Of a stretch of DNA of 8,110 nt, positions 1-7,034 are shown piece by piece; positions within the stretch are counted from its first letter, which is position 1; each line of letters opens with the position of its first letter. Where the stretch lies: NCBI GenBank assembly GCA_005877345.1, contig VBPR01000186.1:1-8110 (forward strand), given 5' to 3'. The DNA is from Nitrososphaerota archaeon. GTDB taxonomy: Archaea; Thermoproteota; Nitrososphaeria; Nitrososphaerales; Nitrososphaeraceae. The position numbers and the translations under genes are program-made. The notes under the pieces are model-generated. The model did not search any database. It was not told the DNA's origin and saw nothing but the letters and a program-made list of their open reading frames with translations.

Positions 1-648
1 TGCTACTGGAAAAGATACTGTATGTCCACGCGTGTTACGAGCAACCATGACCGATACTTCCTTTGTAAAATGAATGAATTTTTCTATCATGCATCTTCTC
101 CCTTCAAAATATTGAACCCCTCTTTTTACATCATGAACAGATCTGACCAGGAAATTTCCTCTACCATCATAGGAATCTTCGCAGGCTTTTAGCACTGATG
201 GATAACCGAATTCATCGCAAATTTTTTTCGCTTGTTCAACTGTTGTAACTTCTTCAAATTCTGGAACTTGAATTCCTTTTTCTCTTAGGAATCTCTTTTG
301 TCTTAGCTTATTTTGAATTGTATTTAATACGCCAGAAGCTGGATGAACGGCATACCCTGTTGATTCCAGATCTTTTAGAACTGAAGAATTTGCGAGCTCA
401 ATTTCAAAGGTTAATACATCAGATTTGTTTGCCAGTTGAATAATCGATTTTTCATCTTTAAAATCACTAACAATCATTTGATCCGCAATAGATGAGGCAG
501 GACAATTCATGTCAGGATCTAAATACGCAACATTTAGTGACATTCTTTTTGCCTCTATTCCGATCATCTTACCGAGTTGTCCACCTCCTATAATTCCTAA
601 TGTAATATCATTAGGAGAGAGTTCAGATTTATCAAGCGAATGTTTCAT
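1..648 (-). CDS. purK: N5-carboxyaminoimidazole ribonucleotide synthase PurK (partial, C-terminus off the window)
   Basis: This cytoplasmic ATP-grasp enzyme carboxylates AIR with bicarbonate and ATP to give N5-CAIR, the substrate of PurE, in de novo purine synthesis. The 216 codons read from the ATG at 648 contain the N-terminal nucleotide-fold motif GIIGGGQLGKM (residues 18-28), LDPD (43-46), DVLTFEIE (77-84), the K-L-R-Q-K segment near 114-118, an ATP-grasp loop SYDGRGNF (159-166) and EKFIHFTKEVSVMVARN (189-205). The family is usually about 370-390 residues, so roughly the C-terminal 40 percent lies beyond the left edge. The loop reads YDGRGNF, closer to how I remember yeast Ade2 than to the YDGKGQ of many bacterial PurK. 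No frameshift is seen. The gene is divergent from the broken dehydrogenase at 730 and is separated from purQLF by three unrelated genes; purE may follow off the window. The family call is secure. The start is supported by about 17 residues preceding the glycine-rich motif and by a TATA-like element near 675. Confidence 0.95.
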   Translation of the reverse strand, partial: MKHSLDKSELSPNDITLGIIGGGQLGKMIGIEAKRMSLNVAYLDPDMNCPASSIADQMIVSDFKDEKSIIQLANKSDVLTFEIELANSSVLKDLESTGYAVHPASGVLNTIQNKLRQKRFLREKGIQVPEFEEVTTVEQAKKICDEFGYPSVLKACEDSYDGRGNFLVRSVHDVKRGVQYFEGRRCMIEKFIHFTKEVSVMVARNTRGHTVSFPVA

Positions 649-670
649 CGATAAAATACAAAATTTATTG

Positions 671-682
671 GAAATTTAAAGT
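671..682 (-). promoter_or_regulatory. Possible TATA box for purK
   Basis: On the minus strand this reads ACTTTAAATTTC, centred about 28 nt before the purK ATG at 648. That spacing is what an archaeal TATA box would have for a leaderless transcript. The region is AT-rich throughout, so chance matches are easy and no transcription start is shown. Confidence 0.3.
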
Positions 683-695
683 ATGTATATTTGTT

Positions 696-712
696 TAAAC
701 TTTAAAAGTTTA
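696..712. repeat. Inverted repeat TAAACTTT-A-AAAGTTTA in the purK/SDR divergent region
   Basis: An exact 8-bp inverted repeat with a 1-nt centre. It overlaps a shorter palindrome GTTTAAAC (693-700) and the place where the TATA box of the plus-strand gene at 730 would lie. It could be an operator or simply a product of AT-rich composition. Confidence 0.5.
700..708 (+). promoter_or_regulatory. Possible TATA box for the broken SDR gene
   Basis: CTTTAAAAG is centred about 26-27 nt before the ATG at 730, the usual archaeal TATA-to-start distance when the mRNA is leaderless. It lies inside the inverted repeat at 696-712. Confidence 0.35.
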
Positions 713-721
713 TAGATCTAT
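712..721. repeat. 10-bp perfect palindrome ATAGATCTAT before the SDR start
   Basis: A perfect 10-bp palindrome with no spacer, ending 8 nt before the ATG at 730 and abutting the inverted repeat at 696-712. If it binds protein it would sit between the TATA box and the start codon, a position suited to a repressor. No function is shown by the sequence. Confidence 0.5.
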
Positions 722-729
722 TAATTGAT

Positions 730-1460
730 ATGAGTCTTAAGGGAAAAGTTGCTATTGTAACAGGTGCAGGTGGAGGAGTAGGAAGATCTACAACTGAACG
801 CCTCGTTAATGAAGGATGTAAAGTGACCCTGGTTGGTAGAGATCGTTCAAAATTGACAAAGGTTATTTCAGACACTGATAAGAGCAATGATTTACTAGCT
901 GTAAGTGCAGACATCACCAAGGAGGCAGAAGTGCTAAACGTTATTGAGCAAACTATATCATCCTTCGATACTGTGGACATACTTGTAAACAATGCTGGTG
1001 TCCTAAACGATCCAATTTCATTTCACCTGATGAGTGAAGATCAATGGGATAGTCTAATCTCTACAAATTTGAAAGGTACTTTTCAGATGACCAAGGCTGT
1101 TTTGCCAATAATAATGGATAAAAAAATTTACTAGGAATACGTGCAATTCCAAATGTTCCTCTGTCCATTTATGGCGCTACTAAAGCTGGTATCATAATGT
1201 TTACAAAAAGTATAGCAGTAGAATACGGACCATTTGGTATTAGATGCAACTGTATTGTACCATCTACAATAAGAAGTCCCATGATAGAACCTTATTTACA
1301 AGATGAAAAGTCTAGAGAGTTATTAGAATCGTCATTTCCGCTAAGGAGGATAGGTAATACTAGTGACATTTCCGGAGCAGTTGTTTATCTATGTTCGGAT
1401 GATGCAAATTGGATTACTGGAACAACTTTGACTATCGATGGCGGCATTTCTGCAAAATAA
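730..1460 (+). pseudogene. Broken short-chain dehydrogenase/reductase (SDR), internal deletion with frame change
   Basis: This was a classical SDR, a cytoplasmic NAD(P)H-dependent oxidoreductase of the FabG-like type with unknown substrate. The first frame (730-1134) starts SLKGKVAIVTGAGGGVG, with the cofactor motif TGxxxGxG, then DILVNNAG and the helix ending LPIIMDKK, and stops at TAG 1132-1134. The rest continues in another frame from about 1128: LLGIRAIPNVPLSIYGATK, with the catalytic YxxxK at 1170-1184, then EYGPFGIRCN and the usual C-terminal TGTTLTIDGG, ending at TAA 1458-1460. Between MDKK and LLGI, where SDRs have the strand and catalytic serine (G-x-I-I-N-x-S-S), nothing remains. 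About 8-9 codons are gone, with a net length of 1 modulo 3. One inserted base would restore the frame but not the serine, so this is more than a homopolymer error. Both halves are otherwise intact, suggesting a recent lesion. An assembly error or a mixed population is the main alternative. Confidence 0.85.
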
Positions 1461-1492
1461 GTTAAGACAAAATAAAATATCATTTTAATAGG
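1461..1492. terminator. Convergent intergenic spacer, possible T-rich terminators
   Basis: This spacer separates the converging 3' ends of the SDR remnant and the minus-strand gene at 1493. Read on the minus strand it contains ATATTTTATTTTG, the T-rich kind of signal archaeal RNA polymerase terminates at. On the plus strand there is only a single TTTT. No hairpin is evident. Confidence 0.3.
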
Positions 1493-1936
1493 CTAGGATT
1501 CAACCAAGTCAGATTTTTTCAGTTTAATTAATGGGATTACCTTTTCAACTATTATTTCATGAAAATTATCTGTTCCCGGGTCAAGAGAAAGTATTATTAC
1601 GAATGATAACTTTCTATTTTCATCAGTTATAGGGATGGTAGCTCGAATAAGTTTGGAATAATGTGAACTTGCGTATTGTATCTTGCCCAATAATACTTCC
1701 CACCTAATCCTGGTAAATTGTCTGGTAGCTGCAGTAATTGCATATTGAGCTCTTTCTTCAGAAGAGAGTAATGGCTTGATACCCTTACGATGACTAATAT
1801 GTAATATTATGCCATCTTCATTTGTAATCCCTGCAGATCTAATTGATGAATCAAGTTTTATTATCTCTTGACATACCATCTTGAATACCGAATTTTTCAA
1901 TAAAAAAAATTTAGCATTCGGTAATTTTAATGTCAT
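1493..1936 (-). CDS. Small soluble thaumarchaeal protein, DUF6659-like
   Basis: A 147-residue protein with no signal peptide or membrane segment. Its core resembles a small family I associate with Thaumarchaeota (DUF6659): an N-terminal helix CQEIIKLDSSIRSAGI (22-37), a strand pair with EDGIILHISHRKGIKPLL (40-57), an acidic-to-polar helix SSEERAQYAITAATRQFTR (58-76), then WEVLLGKIQYASSHYSKLIRATIPI (79-103) and a last strand LSFVIILSLD (109-118). The alternating order suggests a profilin or roadblock-like alpha/beta fold, which is inference. The molecular role is unknown. The start is uncertain: ATG 1936 gives the full frame and has a TATA-like element about 29 nt upstream, while Met20 (codon at 1879-1877) begins just before the conserved core. 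The gene lies downstream of, and on the same strand as, the membrane protein at 2045-2419, separated by 108 bp, so it is probably transcribed on its own. Confidence 0.8.
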   Translation of the reverse strand: MTLKLPNAKFFLLKNSVFKMVCQEIIKLDSSIRSAGITNEDGIILHISHRKGIKPLLSSEERAQYAITAATRQFTRIRWEVLLGKIQYASSHYSKLIRATIPITDENRKLSFVIILSLDPGTDNFHEIIVEKVIPLIKLKKSDLVES

Positions 1937-1960
1937 GATTTCATGTTTTCTTCTTTTTTC

Positions 1961-1970
1961 TCTAAAATTT
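1961..1970 (-). promoter_or_regulatory. Possible TATA box for the DUF6659-like gene
   Basis: On the minus strand this reads AAATTTTAGA, centred about 29-30 nt before the ATG at 1936, and is followed by an A/G-rich stretch. The spacing suits a leaderless or very short-leader archaeal mRNA and favours the longer start. It is supported only by composition and distance. Confidence 0.3.
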
Positions 1971-2008
1971 CCAGCAGATCCAGACGTACTGTCGGGGAAA
2001 ATGACTTC

Positions 2009-2041
2009 GTTTAAAGTTAGAATAACAAAGGAAAACTATTC
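2009..2041 (-). terminator. Possible T-rich terminator after the membrane-protein gene
   Basis: Just after the TGA at 2045-2047, the minus strand has several T-rich runs (GTTTTCC, CTTTG, AACTTTAAAC) and no obvious hairpin. Archaeal termination can use such runs, but they are short here. Confidence 0.22.
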
Positions 2042-2044
2042 TTA

Positions 2045-2419
2045 TCATGAGCCCATCATCCCTGGCATTTTGATAGGAGTACGGTATGCTGTAGTTATGT
2101 TTATTCCCTTGTCTGCCATGATTCTAACAAGATTCAAGTTACTTCCCTCTGGCGGTGAGAGTGAAATTTTTTCTCCCGGATTGATAGATTGTATTGTATC
2201 GTTTTTAATACCGTAATCAACAACAACATGAGTCACTGGTAGTTTTCCTATATTAGTCAGCATAATCCTGCTGTTTGTGAAAAGAGTTTGATCTTCTCTC
2301 ATGGCGTCGACCCCCAATGAATAGTCAGGACGTTGATAATATTGAATAATTAGATATGAAAGAAAAGACAGAGAAACAACTCCTGCAATGCAGATGAAAA
2401 TAAGATTTAGTCTTTTCAT
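2045..2419 (-). CDS. Membrane-anchored extracytoplasmic protein of unknown function
   Basis: A 124-residue protein beginning MKRLN, followed by one hydrophobic stretch (about residues 5-27, IFICIAGVVSLSFLSYLII) and then about 95 polar residues. The positive N-terminus and long hydrophobic stretch without a clear cleavage site suggest a signal anchor with the C-terminal domain outside the cell. That domain alternates short strands and turns (SRIMLTNIGKLPVTHVVVDYG at about 50-70, SINPGEKISLSPPEGS at 79-94), like an immunoglobulin-type beta-sandwich. This is inference from pattern only. It ends KMPGMMGS, a methionine-rich tail. I do not recognise a named family and give no function; it looks like one of the many lineage-specific surface proteins of ammonia-oxidising archaea. 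It lies between purF and the DUF6659-like gene, all on the minus strand, but the 94-bp gap and TATA-like element upstream suggest its own promoter. Confidence 0.8.
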   Translation of the reverse strand: MKRLNLIFICIAGVVSLSFLSYLIIQYYQRPDYSLGVDAMREDQTLFTNSRIMLTNIGKLPVTHVVVDYGIKNDTIQSINPGEKISLSPPEGSNLNLVRIMADKGINITTAYRTPIKMPGMMGS

Positions 2420-2444
2420 TTCAATTTAAATTAGTTGAGTTTAC

Positions 2445-2455
2445 AAATATTTAAG
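2445..2455 (-). promoter_or_regulatory. TATA box candidate for the membrane-protein gene
   Basis: On the minus strand this reads CTTAAATATTT, a good archaeal box A look-alike, centred about 31 nt before the ATG at 2419. It predicts a leader of only a few nucleotides. It is among the better promoter candidates here and separates this gene from purF transcription. Confidence 0.45.
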
Positions 2456-2513
2456 TAGTTTAGTAAAAGAACTTGTTCGAATCGGAGTATTAGAATCCCT
2501 GTTTATCGTAAAT

Positions 2514-3950
2514 TTAATCTTCAATGTCCCCCTTTATTTCAGCACGAGTTTTGAAAACTGGCTTTATGCCTAGGGGTTTGTAACTCCCCGTTGAACAAGA
2601 AAAACACAATTCTTTTTCATCTATACCAATTGCCTGTGCCAACGTAATGGTATCATTGTAGATTACTTTGTCTGCACCAATACTTTTTGCAACTGCAAAT
2701 TCAATGCGACTATTCCCTTGCTCTTGATTCTGAAACGCCAAAAGCTCATCTTGTGATGGAAAATCAATTCCTGCATAACAGGGATATTTTATAGGTGGAA
2801 AAGTGACTATAAGTGATATCTTTGATGCGCCCGCTGATCGAAGAATCTGTATAATAGATTTTGAACTAGTGCCTCTGACTATACTGTCGTCGATTACCAC
2901 TACGTGTTTTCCTCTTATAACTTCTGGTATTGGAACAATACCCTTGTTAATTTCAATCCGCTCACCATGATATGGTTCAATAAAGCTCCTCATAGAACCT
3001 TTTTTTCGATATCTGTCTTTCAATAATCCCTCTTCAAAATGAATCCCTAATTCTTCAGCATAACCCAAAGCGGCGGGTCTTGCTGAGTCAGGAACTGGAA
3101 TGACAACATCTGCATCATATACTGGATATTTTCTTGCCAAGTAATGACCCATTTTTTTTCTTGCTTCATATACATTAACTCCTTCAATAATACTACTTGG
3201 ATGGGCAAAGTATGTAAATTCAAAGGCACAATGTGAATGATACTCACTAGTAGAAAATTGTTGTCTTTCTATCCCATTTAAGCTAAGTTTTAATAATTCT
3301 CCAGGTTGGATATCTCCGAGAAGTTTACCACTTACAGTATCAATGGCACATGATTCAGAAGCTATCATGTACGTATTTGATTCTTCGATATGTCCTAACA
3401 CTAATGGTCTGAATCCGCGTGTATCTCGGACGGCATAAACAGACCCGTCATCTGTTAAAAGTGTAAAGCAAAAGGAGCCTATCATTTCTTCCTTTAATAC
3501 ACGAAGCGCTTGAATCATATTATCATTCTTTTCAAGATGCATCATCAATCTTTGTGCAGCCAGCAGAGTATCTGTCATTGTTTGAGGCGAAAAAGTGCAT
3601 CCTCCAACCATATTGGATAATTCTTCTACATTGGCTATAGTTCCGTTATGTGCTATACAAAGATCTTTTATTTTTAATGGCTGTGCATTGTCTAAATTAC
3701 TTTTACCGATAGTAGAATATCTGACATGACCGATAGCTGCATGAGAGTTGAATTTTCTAATGATATATCGAAAATTTCTTGAGGCAGAAACCAAGCCTAA
3801 AGTTTTGTATGGAGATTTAGAGGGTACTGCGAATCCCCACGACTCCTGACCCCTGTGCTGTAGTGCTCGCAAAGAATCAAGCACATATGGTATCACATTA
3901 TGGCCATCCAGTGAAAAAAAACCAACAACACCACAATTTTCATGGACCAT
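2514..3950 (-). CDS. purF: Amidophosphoribosyltransferase PurF (glutamine PRPP amidotransferase)
   Basis: PurF makes 5-phosphoribosylamine from PRPP and glutamine, the first committed step of IMP synthesis, in the cytoplasm. The 478-residue protein is of normal length. It begins MVHENCGVVGF, so Cys6 would be the N-terminal nucleophile after removal of a five-residue propeptide, as in the Bacillus-type enzyme. The glutaminase domain shows QHRGQES (31-37), GHVRYST (74-80) and HNG (101-103). The transferase domain has the PRPP loop VVIDDSIVRGTSS (351-363). Cys241, Cys391, Cys449 and Cys452 (HCAFEF, YPCYAGID, ELCFSCSTG) match the four ligands of the Bacillus-type 4Fe-4S cluster, so the enzyme probably carries one. 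The flexible loop (about 311-348) lacks the usual VRxKL block. ATG 3950 is required to keep the propeptide; no Shine-Dalgarno site is seen. The gene lies 57 bp after purL and probably belongs to the purQLF transcript, with a possible internal promoter. Confidence 0.97.
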   Translation of the reverse strand: MVHENCGVVGFFSLDGHNVIPYVLDSLRALQHRGQESWGFAVPSKSPYKTLGLVSASRNFRYIIRKFNSHAAIGHVRYSTIGKSNLDNAQPLKIKDLCIAHNGTIANVEELSNMVGGCTFSPQTMTDTLLAAQRLMMHLEKNDNMIQALRVLKEEMIGSFCFTLLTDDGSVYAVRDTRGFRPLVLGHIEESNTYMIASESCAIDTVSGKLLGDIQPGELLKLSLNGIERQQFSTSEYHSHCAFEFTYFAHPSSIIEGVNVYEARKKMGHYLARKYPVYDADVVIPVPDSARPAALGYAEELGIHFEEGLLKDRYRKKGSMRSFIEPYHGERIEINKGIVPIPEVIRGKHVVVIDDSIVRGTSSKSIIQILRSAGASKISLIVTFPPIKYPCYAGIDFPSQDELLAFQNQEQGNSRIEFAVAKSIGADKVIYNDTITLAQAIGIDEKELCFSCSTGSYKPLGIKPVFKTRAEIKGDIED

Positions 3951-3973
3951 TAGTGATCATTTCTTCGGTATGG

Positions 3974-3989
3974 ATTTAATTAAAATTTA
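3974..3989 (-). promoter_or_regulatory. Possible internal TATA element before purF
   Basis: In the 57-bp purL-purF gap the minus strand reads TAAATTTTAATTAAAT, centred about 31 nt before the purF ATG. It could give purF its own near-leaderless transcript in addition to readthrough from purQL. The only support is AT-rich sequence at the expected distance. Confidence 0.3.
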
Positions 3990-4007
3990 CTCCACATAAA
4001 TTCGTGA

Positions 4008-6179
4008 CTAAGTTCCATCCATAATGTGATTAATTGTATTGTAGTTACAGGCCAGGTCATTGACTGGTAAATTTATTATTTCTTTACGAGAATGATGTAA
4101 ATTCAAGATCTTGGTGGTTTCGACTTCTCCTATTTCAGAAAAAATACATCTTTTACTTCTCAGTATCTCCTTTACCCTGTTTCGCTGCTTACTGCCTATT
4201 ATGAATCTGGAATGACTCTCGGAAAAGAGCAAGTAGTCAGGGCGTGAGCAATTATTTGGAATTTTTTCCAAATCAATATCTATTCCCACGTTGCCAGAGA
4301 TGGCTAATTCAGCTAATGCTGCTCCAATTCCGCCCTTTGAACAGTCATGCGCGAAATCAATCAATCCATGTTGGATTAGCGCCAATACCGCCGAATTATT
4401 TTTTCTATCGATCTCTAAATCTACCTTTGGCACGTTGCCGTATTCTGAATATCCAATTGAGTCAGTATATTCAGTTCCGCCCAATTCCTCATATGTTTTA
4501 CCCAAAATAAACAATGTATCTCCAAAAGTTGGAACACACTTGGTAATGTGCGAGCTATCTTTAATCAGACCTATAGTTCCAATTACTGGTGACGGTTTAA
4601 TTGGAGAACTCATTGTTTCATTATAAAAGCTAACCTTTCCGCCCACCACAGGAACTTTCATATAATTACAGAAATCTATAATTGCTTCTACTGATTTCCT
4701 GAATGTCCAATAAATTTGGGGATTTTCAGGACTACCAAACTGAAGATGATCTATAATTCCAATAGGTTCTGCACCCGTACATACCACATTTCTGGATGCT
4801 TCGGACAAGCATCCTAAGGTTCCAAAATAAGGATCAAGATAACAATGTTTGCAATTTCCGTCCAATTTGATAGACACAAATTTATTGTCATTTACTCTGA
4901 TAACTGATGCATTTGCACCAGGTTTTATAACAGTCCTCAGTCCAACCTCATGGTCATATTGTTGGAATACCCAATCTTTGTTACCAATATTAGGATTTGA
5001 TAGCAAATCTAACAAGATACTATTGTAATCCTTTACCTTGTACATCTCAATGCCCTTTTTTGTCCTATTCAGGTAACCTGGCTTCTTTGATTTTCTATAA
5101 CACAATGGAGCATTTACCATCAAGTCACAGGAGATATTAGCTATTGATTTACCTTGAAAATGAATATTGAGATTATCTTGGCCATGTACTTTACCAATAA
5201 TTGAATACGTTATACCATATTTGTTGAATATCTCCTTAAATCTAGATAATTTTTTCCTATTTATTATGTAGACCATTCTTTCTTGCGATTCAGAAATCAT
5301 TATTTCATTTGGTGACATATCAGCAACTTTTGTATGAACCGCAGCCAGGTCAACTTCAAACCCTTTCTCAACTAGATGAGACATTTCAGATAAACAACAC
5401 GATAATCCTCCACCTCCCAGATCCTTTATTGCGTTAATACAGTTGCTTTTAGACGCCTCAATTGTGGCTTCAATTAACAATTTTTCCAAAAATGGATCAG
5501 GAATTTGAACTGCGGACCTATCTTCTTTATCGTCAAGCAATTTTGAAGCAAAAGATGCTCCTCGAATTCCATCTTTACCTGTAGGATTACCAGCAAGTAC
5601 TATCTGATCACCCTCATTTGCATGATTCGAAATAATTTGAGCTCTTTTCCCAAGACCTATTGCAGCAACATCTACCAGACAATAATCTTTAAAGGAATCA
5701 TCAAACTCAACCTCTCCAGCTACAGTAGGAACACCAATGCAATTGCCATAATCTGCAATCCCCTTTACAACATTTTTAAATAACCATTTTGATTTTGATG
5801 TCTTATTCTCATCATTCAGTGAAGAAAATCGTAAAGCATCAAGTAAGGCAATTGGCCTCGTACCCATTGAAATAATATCCCTTATCACTCCACCCACCCC
5901 GGTAGCAGCTCCTCCATAGGGTTCAACTGCAGATGGATGGTTATGACTTTCTATGTGAACAGTAATAACATCATCATCTCCTATTTCCAATACTCCGGCG
6001 TCATACCCTGGGCCAACAACTACTCTTTTACCATGCGACGGTAATGATCTTATATATTTTTTAGATGATTTATATGAACAATGCTCAGACCATTCGGCAT
6101 CTATCATGTCAATTTCTAATAAATTAGGCCTTCTGCCTAATTTTTTTTGTAAATAAGTTTCTTCCTTTCTTGTTAGCAT
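4008..6179 (-). CDS. purL: Phosphoribosylformylglycinamidine synthase subunit PurL (small type)
   Basis: PurL is the ATP-dependent synthase subunit that converts FGAR to FGAM, using ammonia delivered by PurQ. At 723 residues this is the small PurL found in most archaea and Gram-positive bacteria, not the fused form of about 1,300 residues. Visible landmarks are EWSEHCSYKSSK (29-40, with the conserved histidine at 33), HNHPSAVEPYGGAATGVGG (79-97, nucleotide and metal binding), DLGGGGLSC (253-261), SESQERM (297-303), and in the second half TGAEPIGIIDHLQFG (468-482), VVGGKVSFYNE (511-521), HDCSKGGIGAALAE (611-624) and FSESHSRFI (652-660). Both halves of the internal repeat are complete and no frameshift is present. 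ATG 6179 gives the usual short N-terminal helix. The gene begins 15 nt after the purQ stop, so the two are almost certainly cotranscribed; there is no Shine-Dalgarno site in that gap. The small type normally needs PurS, which is not seen in the window. Confidence 0.97.
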   Translation of the reverse strand: MLTRKEETYLQKKLGRRPNLLEIDMIDAEWSEHCSYKSSKKYIRSLPSHGKRVVVGPGYDAGVLEIGDDDVITVHIESHNHPSAVEPYGGAATGVGGVIRDIISMGTRPIALLDALRFSSLNDENKTSKSKWLFKNVVKGIADYGNCIGVPTVAGEVEFDDSFKDYCLVDVAAIGLGKRAQIISNHANEGDQIVLAGNPTGKDGIRGASFASKLLDDKEDRSAVQIPDPFLEKLLIEATIEASKSNCINAIKDLGGGGLSCCLSEMSHLVEKGFEVDLAAVHTKVADMSPNEIMISESQERMVYIINRKKLSRFKEIFNKYGITYSIIGKVHGQDNLNIHFQGKSIANISCDLMVNAPLCYRKSKKPGYLNRTKKGIEMYKVKDYNSILLDLLSNPNIGNKDWVFQQYDHEVGLRTVIKPGANASVIRVNDNKFVSIKLDGNCKHCYLDPYFGTLGCLSEASRNVVCTGAEPIGIIDHLQFGSPENPQIYWTFRKSVEAIIDFCNYMKVPVVGGKVSFYNETMSSPIKPSPVIGTIGLIKDSSHITKCVPTFGDTLFILGKTYEELGGTEYTDSIGYSEYGNVPKVDLEIDRKNNSAVLALIQHGLIDFAHDCSKGGIGAALAELAISGNVGIDIDLEKIPNNCSRPDYLLFSESHSRFIIGSKQRNRVKEILRSKRCIFSEIGEVETTKILNLHHSRKEIINLPVNDLACNYNTINHIMDGT

Positions 6180-6194
6180 TCTATATCAATTAAA

Positions 6195-6887
6195 TCAATT
6201 CTTTTGGTAAGAAGATAAAAAATTTTTTAATGATAGAAATATCAGTTCTGCATTGCTTTTTTTTTGGTCGGGTGATAGGATTGGTTCTGATGCACGTTCA
6301 GGATGTGGCATGAGTCCCATGACATTTCCTTTTTCATTACAAATTGCGGCAATCATTTCAGTGGATCCATTTGGATTTTGATCTTTATATTTGAAAACGA
6401 CCTGATTATTTTCGTAAAGATCATGAAGTTTATCATCGCCTATGACATATCTGCCTTCTCCGTGTGCAATAGGTATACTGATCTTATCATTTACTCTGAA
6501 TAAATTCGTAAAAGGGGTATTAACATTCAACACTTCCATTTCCAACCACTTGCAAGAAAATTTTAATTTAACATTTTTTATTAGTGCGCCAGGTAGTAAT
6601 CCAGCTTCAACCAGTATTTGAAATCCATTACAAATTCCAAGAATTGGTAAGCCCTCTTCTGCCTTTTTCTTTATTGCTTCCACTATTGGGCTTTGAGCTG
6701 CTATAACTCCTGCGCGCAGTCTATCTCCATAAGAGAATCCACCAGGTAATATTAGAGCATCATAATCATCTATTGATTTTTCCATATGCCACACATATTG
6801 AGCACTTATCCCTATGACATCATTCAAGACATGATGTACATCGCGCTCACAATTACTTCCTGGAAAAACAACTATTCCTAACTTCAC
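6195..6887 (-). CDS. purQ: Phosphoribosylformylglycinamidine synthase glutaminase subunit PurQ
   Basis: PurQ is the class I glutamine amidotransferase subunit of FGAM synthase; it hydrolyses glutamine and passes ammonia to PurL. The 230 residues cover the whole family length. It opens MKLGIVVFPGSNCERD, followed by LPGGFSYGDRLRAG (47-60), the nucleophile elbow GICNGFQ (84-90, Cys86), HGEGR (142-146) and PHPERA (194-199), giving the His195/Glu197 part of the catalytic triad. The start codon is GTG (complement of CAC at 6885-6887). It is fixed by the family, since the first strand begins at once and an upstream extension is not needed. A weak AAGGTAG about 10-15 nt upstream could act as a ribosome site, but it is poor. 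It is the first gene of the minus-strand purQ-purL-purF cluster and faces the CBS gene across 147 bp. Confidence 0.97.
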   Translation of the reverse strand: MKLGIVVFPGSNCERDVHHVLNDVIGISAQYVWHMEKSIDDYDALILPGGFSYGDRLRAGVIAAQSPIVEAIKKKAEEGLPILGICNGFQILVEAGLLPGALIKNVKLKFSCKWLEMEVLNVNTPFTNLFRVNDKISIPIAHGEGRYVIGDDKLHDLYENNQVVFKYKDQNPNGSTEMIAAICNEKGNVMGLMPHPERASEPILSPDQKKSNAELIFLSLKNFLSSYQKN

Positions 6888-7034
6888 TTAGATTCTACCT
6901 TAACTGTTTTGGACTAGTAATTTTAATTTATTTGTAATGTCAGTCAAGCTAGTTTAATCTTAATTAAAACATAATACCATTAAAATATTATCTGGGACTT
7001 AGGTTTTTATTTTGATGATTATTAAGATTGAATA
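6888..7034. promoter_or_regulatory. Divergent regulatory region between purQ and the CBS gene
   Basis: A 147-bp non-coding AT-rich region that must hold the promoter of purQLF and that of the CBS gene. For purQ, the minus strand at 6921-6930 reads TAAATTAAAA, about 38 nt before the GTG. For the CBS gene, TTAAAATATTA near 6980-6990 is the best box A candidate. An imperfect inverted repeat GTTTAAT...ATTAAAAC lies around 6953-6970. No riboswitch-like structure or recognised purine operator is seen. Confidence 0.45.

Noticed and set aside
702..992. Minus-strand open frame of 96 codons over the SDR 5' part
   Set aside because: It is serine-rich, low in family signal and antisense to the nucleotide-binding fold of the SDR.
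1120..1135. Programmed frameshift at the A6-TTT stretch in the SDR gene
   Set aside because: Shifting frame there would still leave out the catalytic serine strand, so no functional SDR would result.
1881..2216. Plus-strand open frame of 111 codons with a hydrophobic start
   Set aside because: It overlaps the start of the DUF6659-like gene and the coding part of the membrane-protein gene on the other strand and resembles no family; it is an antisense shadow.
2470..2490. A TΨC-loop-like GTTCGAATC in the purF downstream gap, hinting at a tRNA
   Set aside because: The flanking bases do not form the five-pair T stem on either strand, and there is no acceptor, D or anticodon arm.
3974..3989. Possible programmed recoding or riboswitch in the purL-purF gap
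   Set aside because: The gap is only 57 bp, shows AT-rich sequence and no stable stem; a plain promoter element or nothing is more likely.
4244..4626. Two overlapping plus-strand open frames inside purL
   Set aside because: They are antisense to the conserved C-terminal half of purL, which is unmistakably coding, and have no family features.
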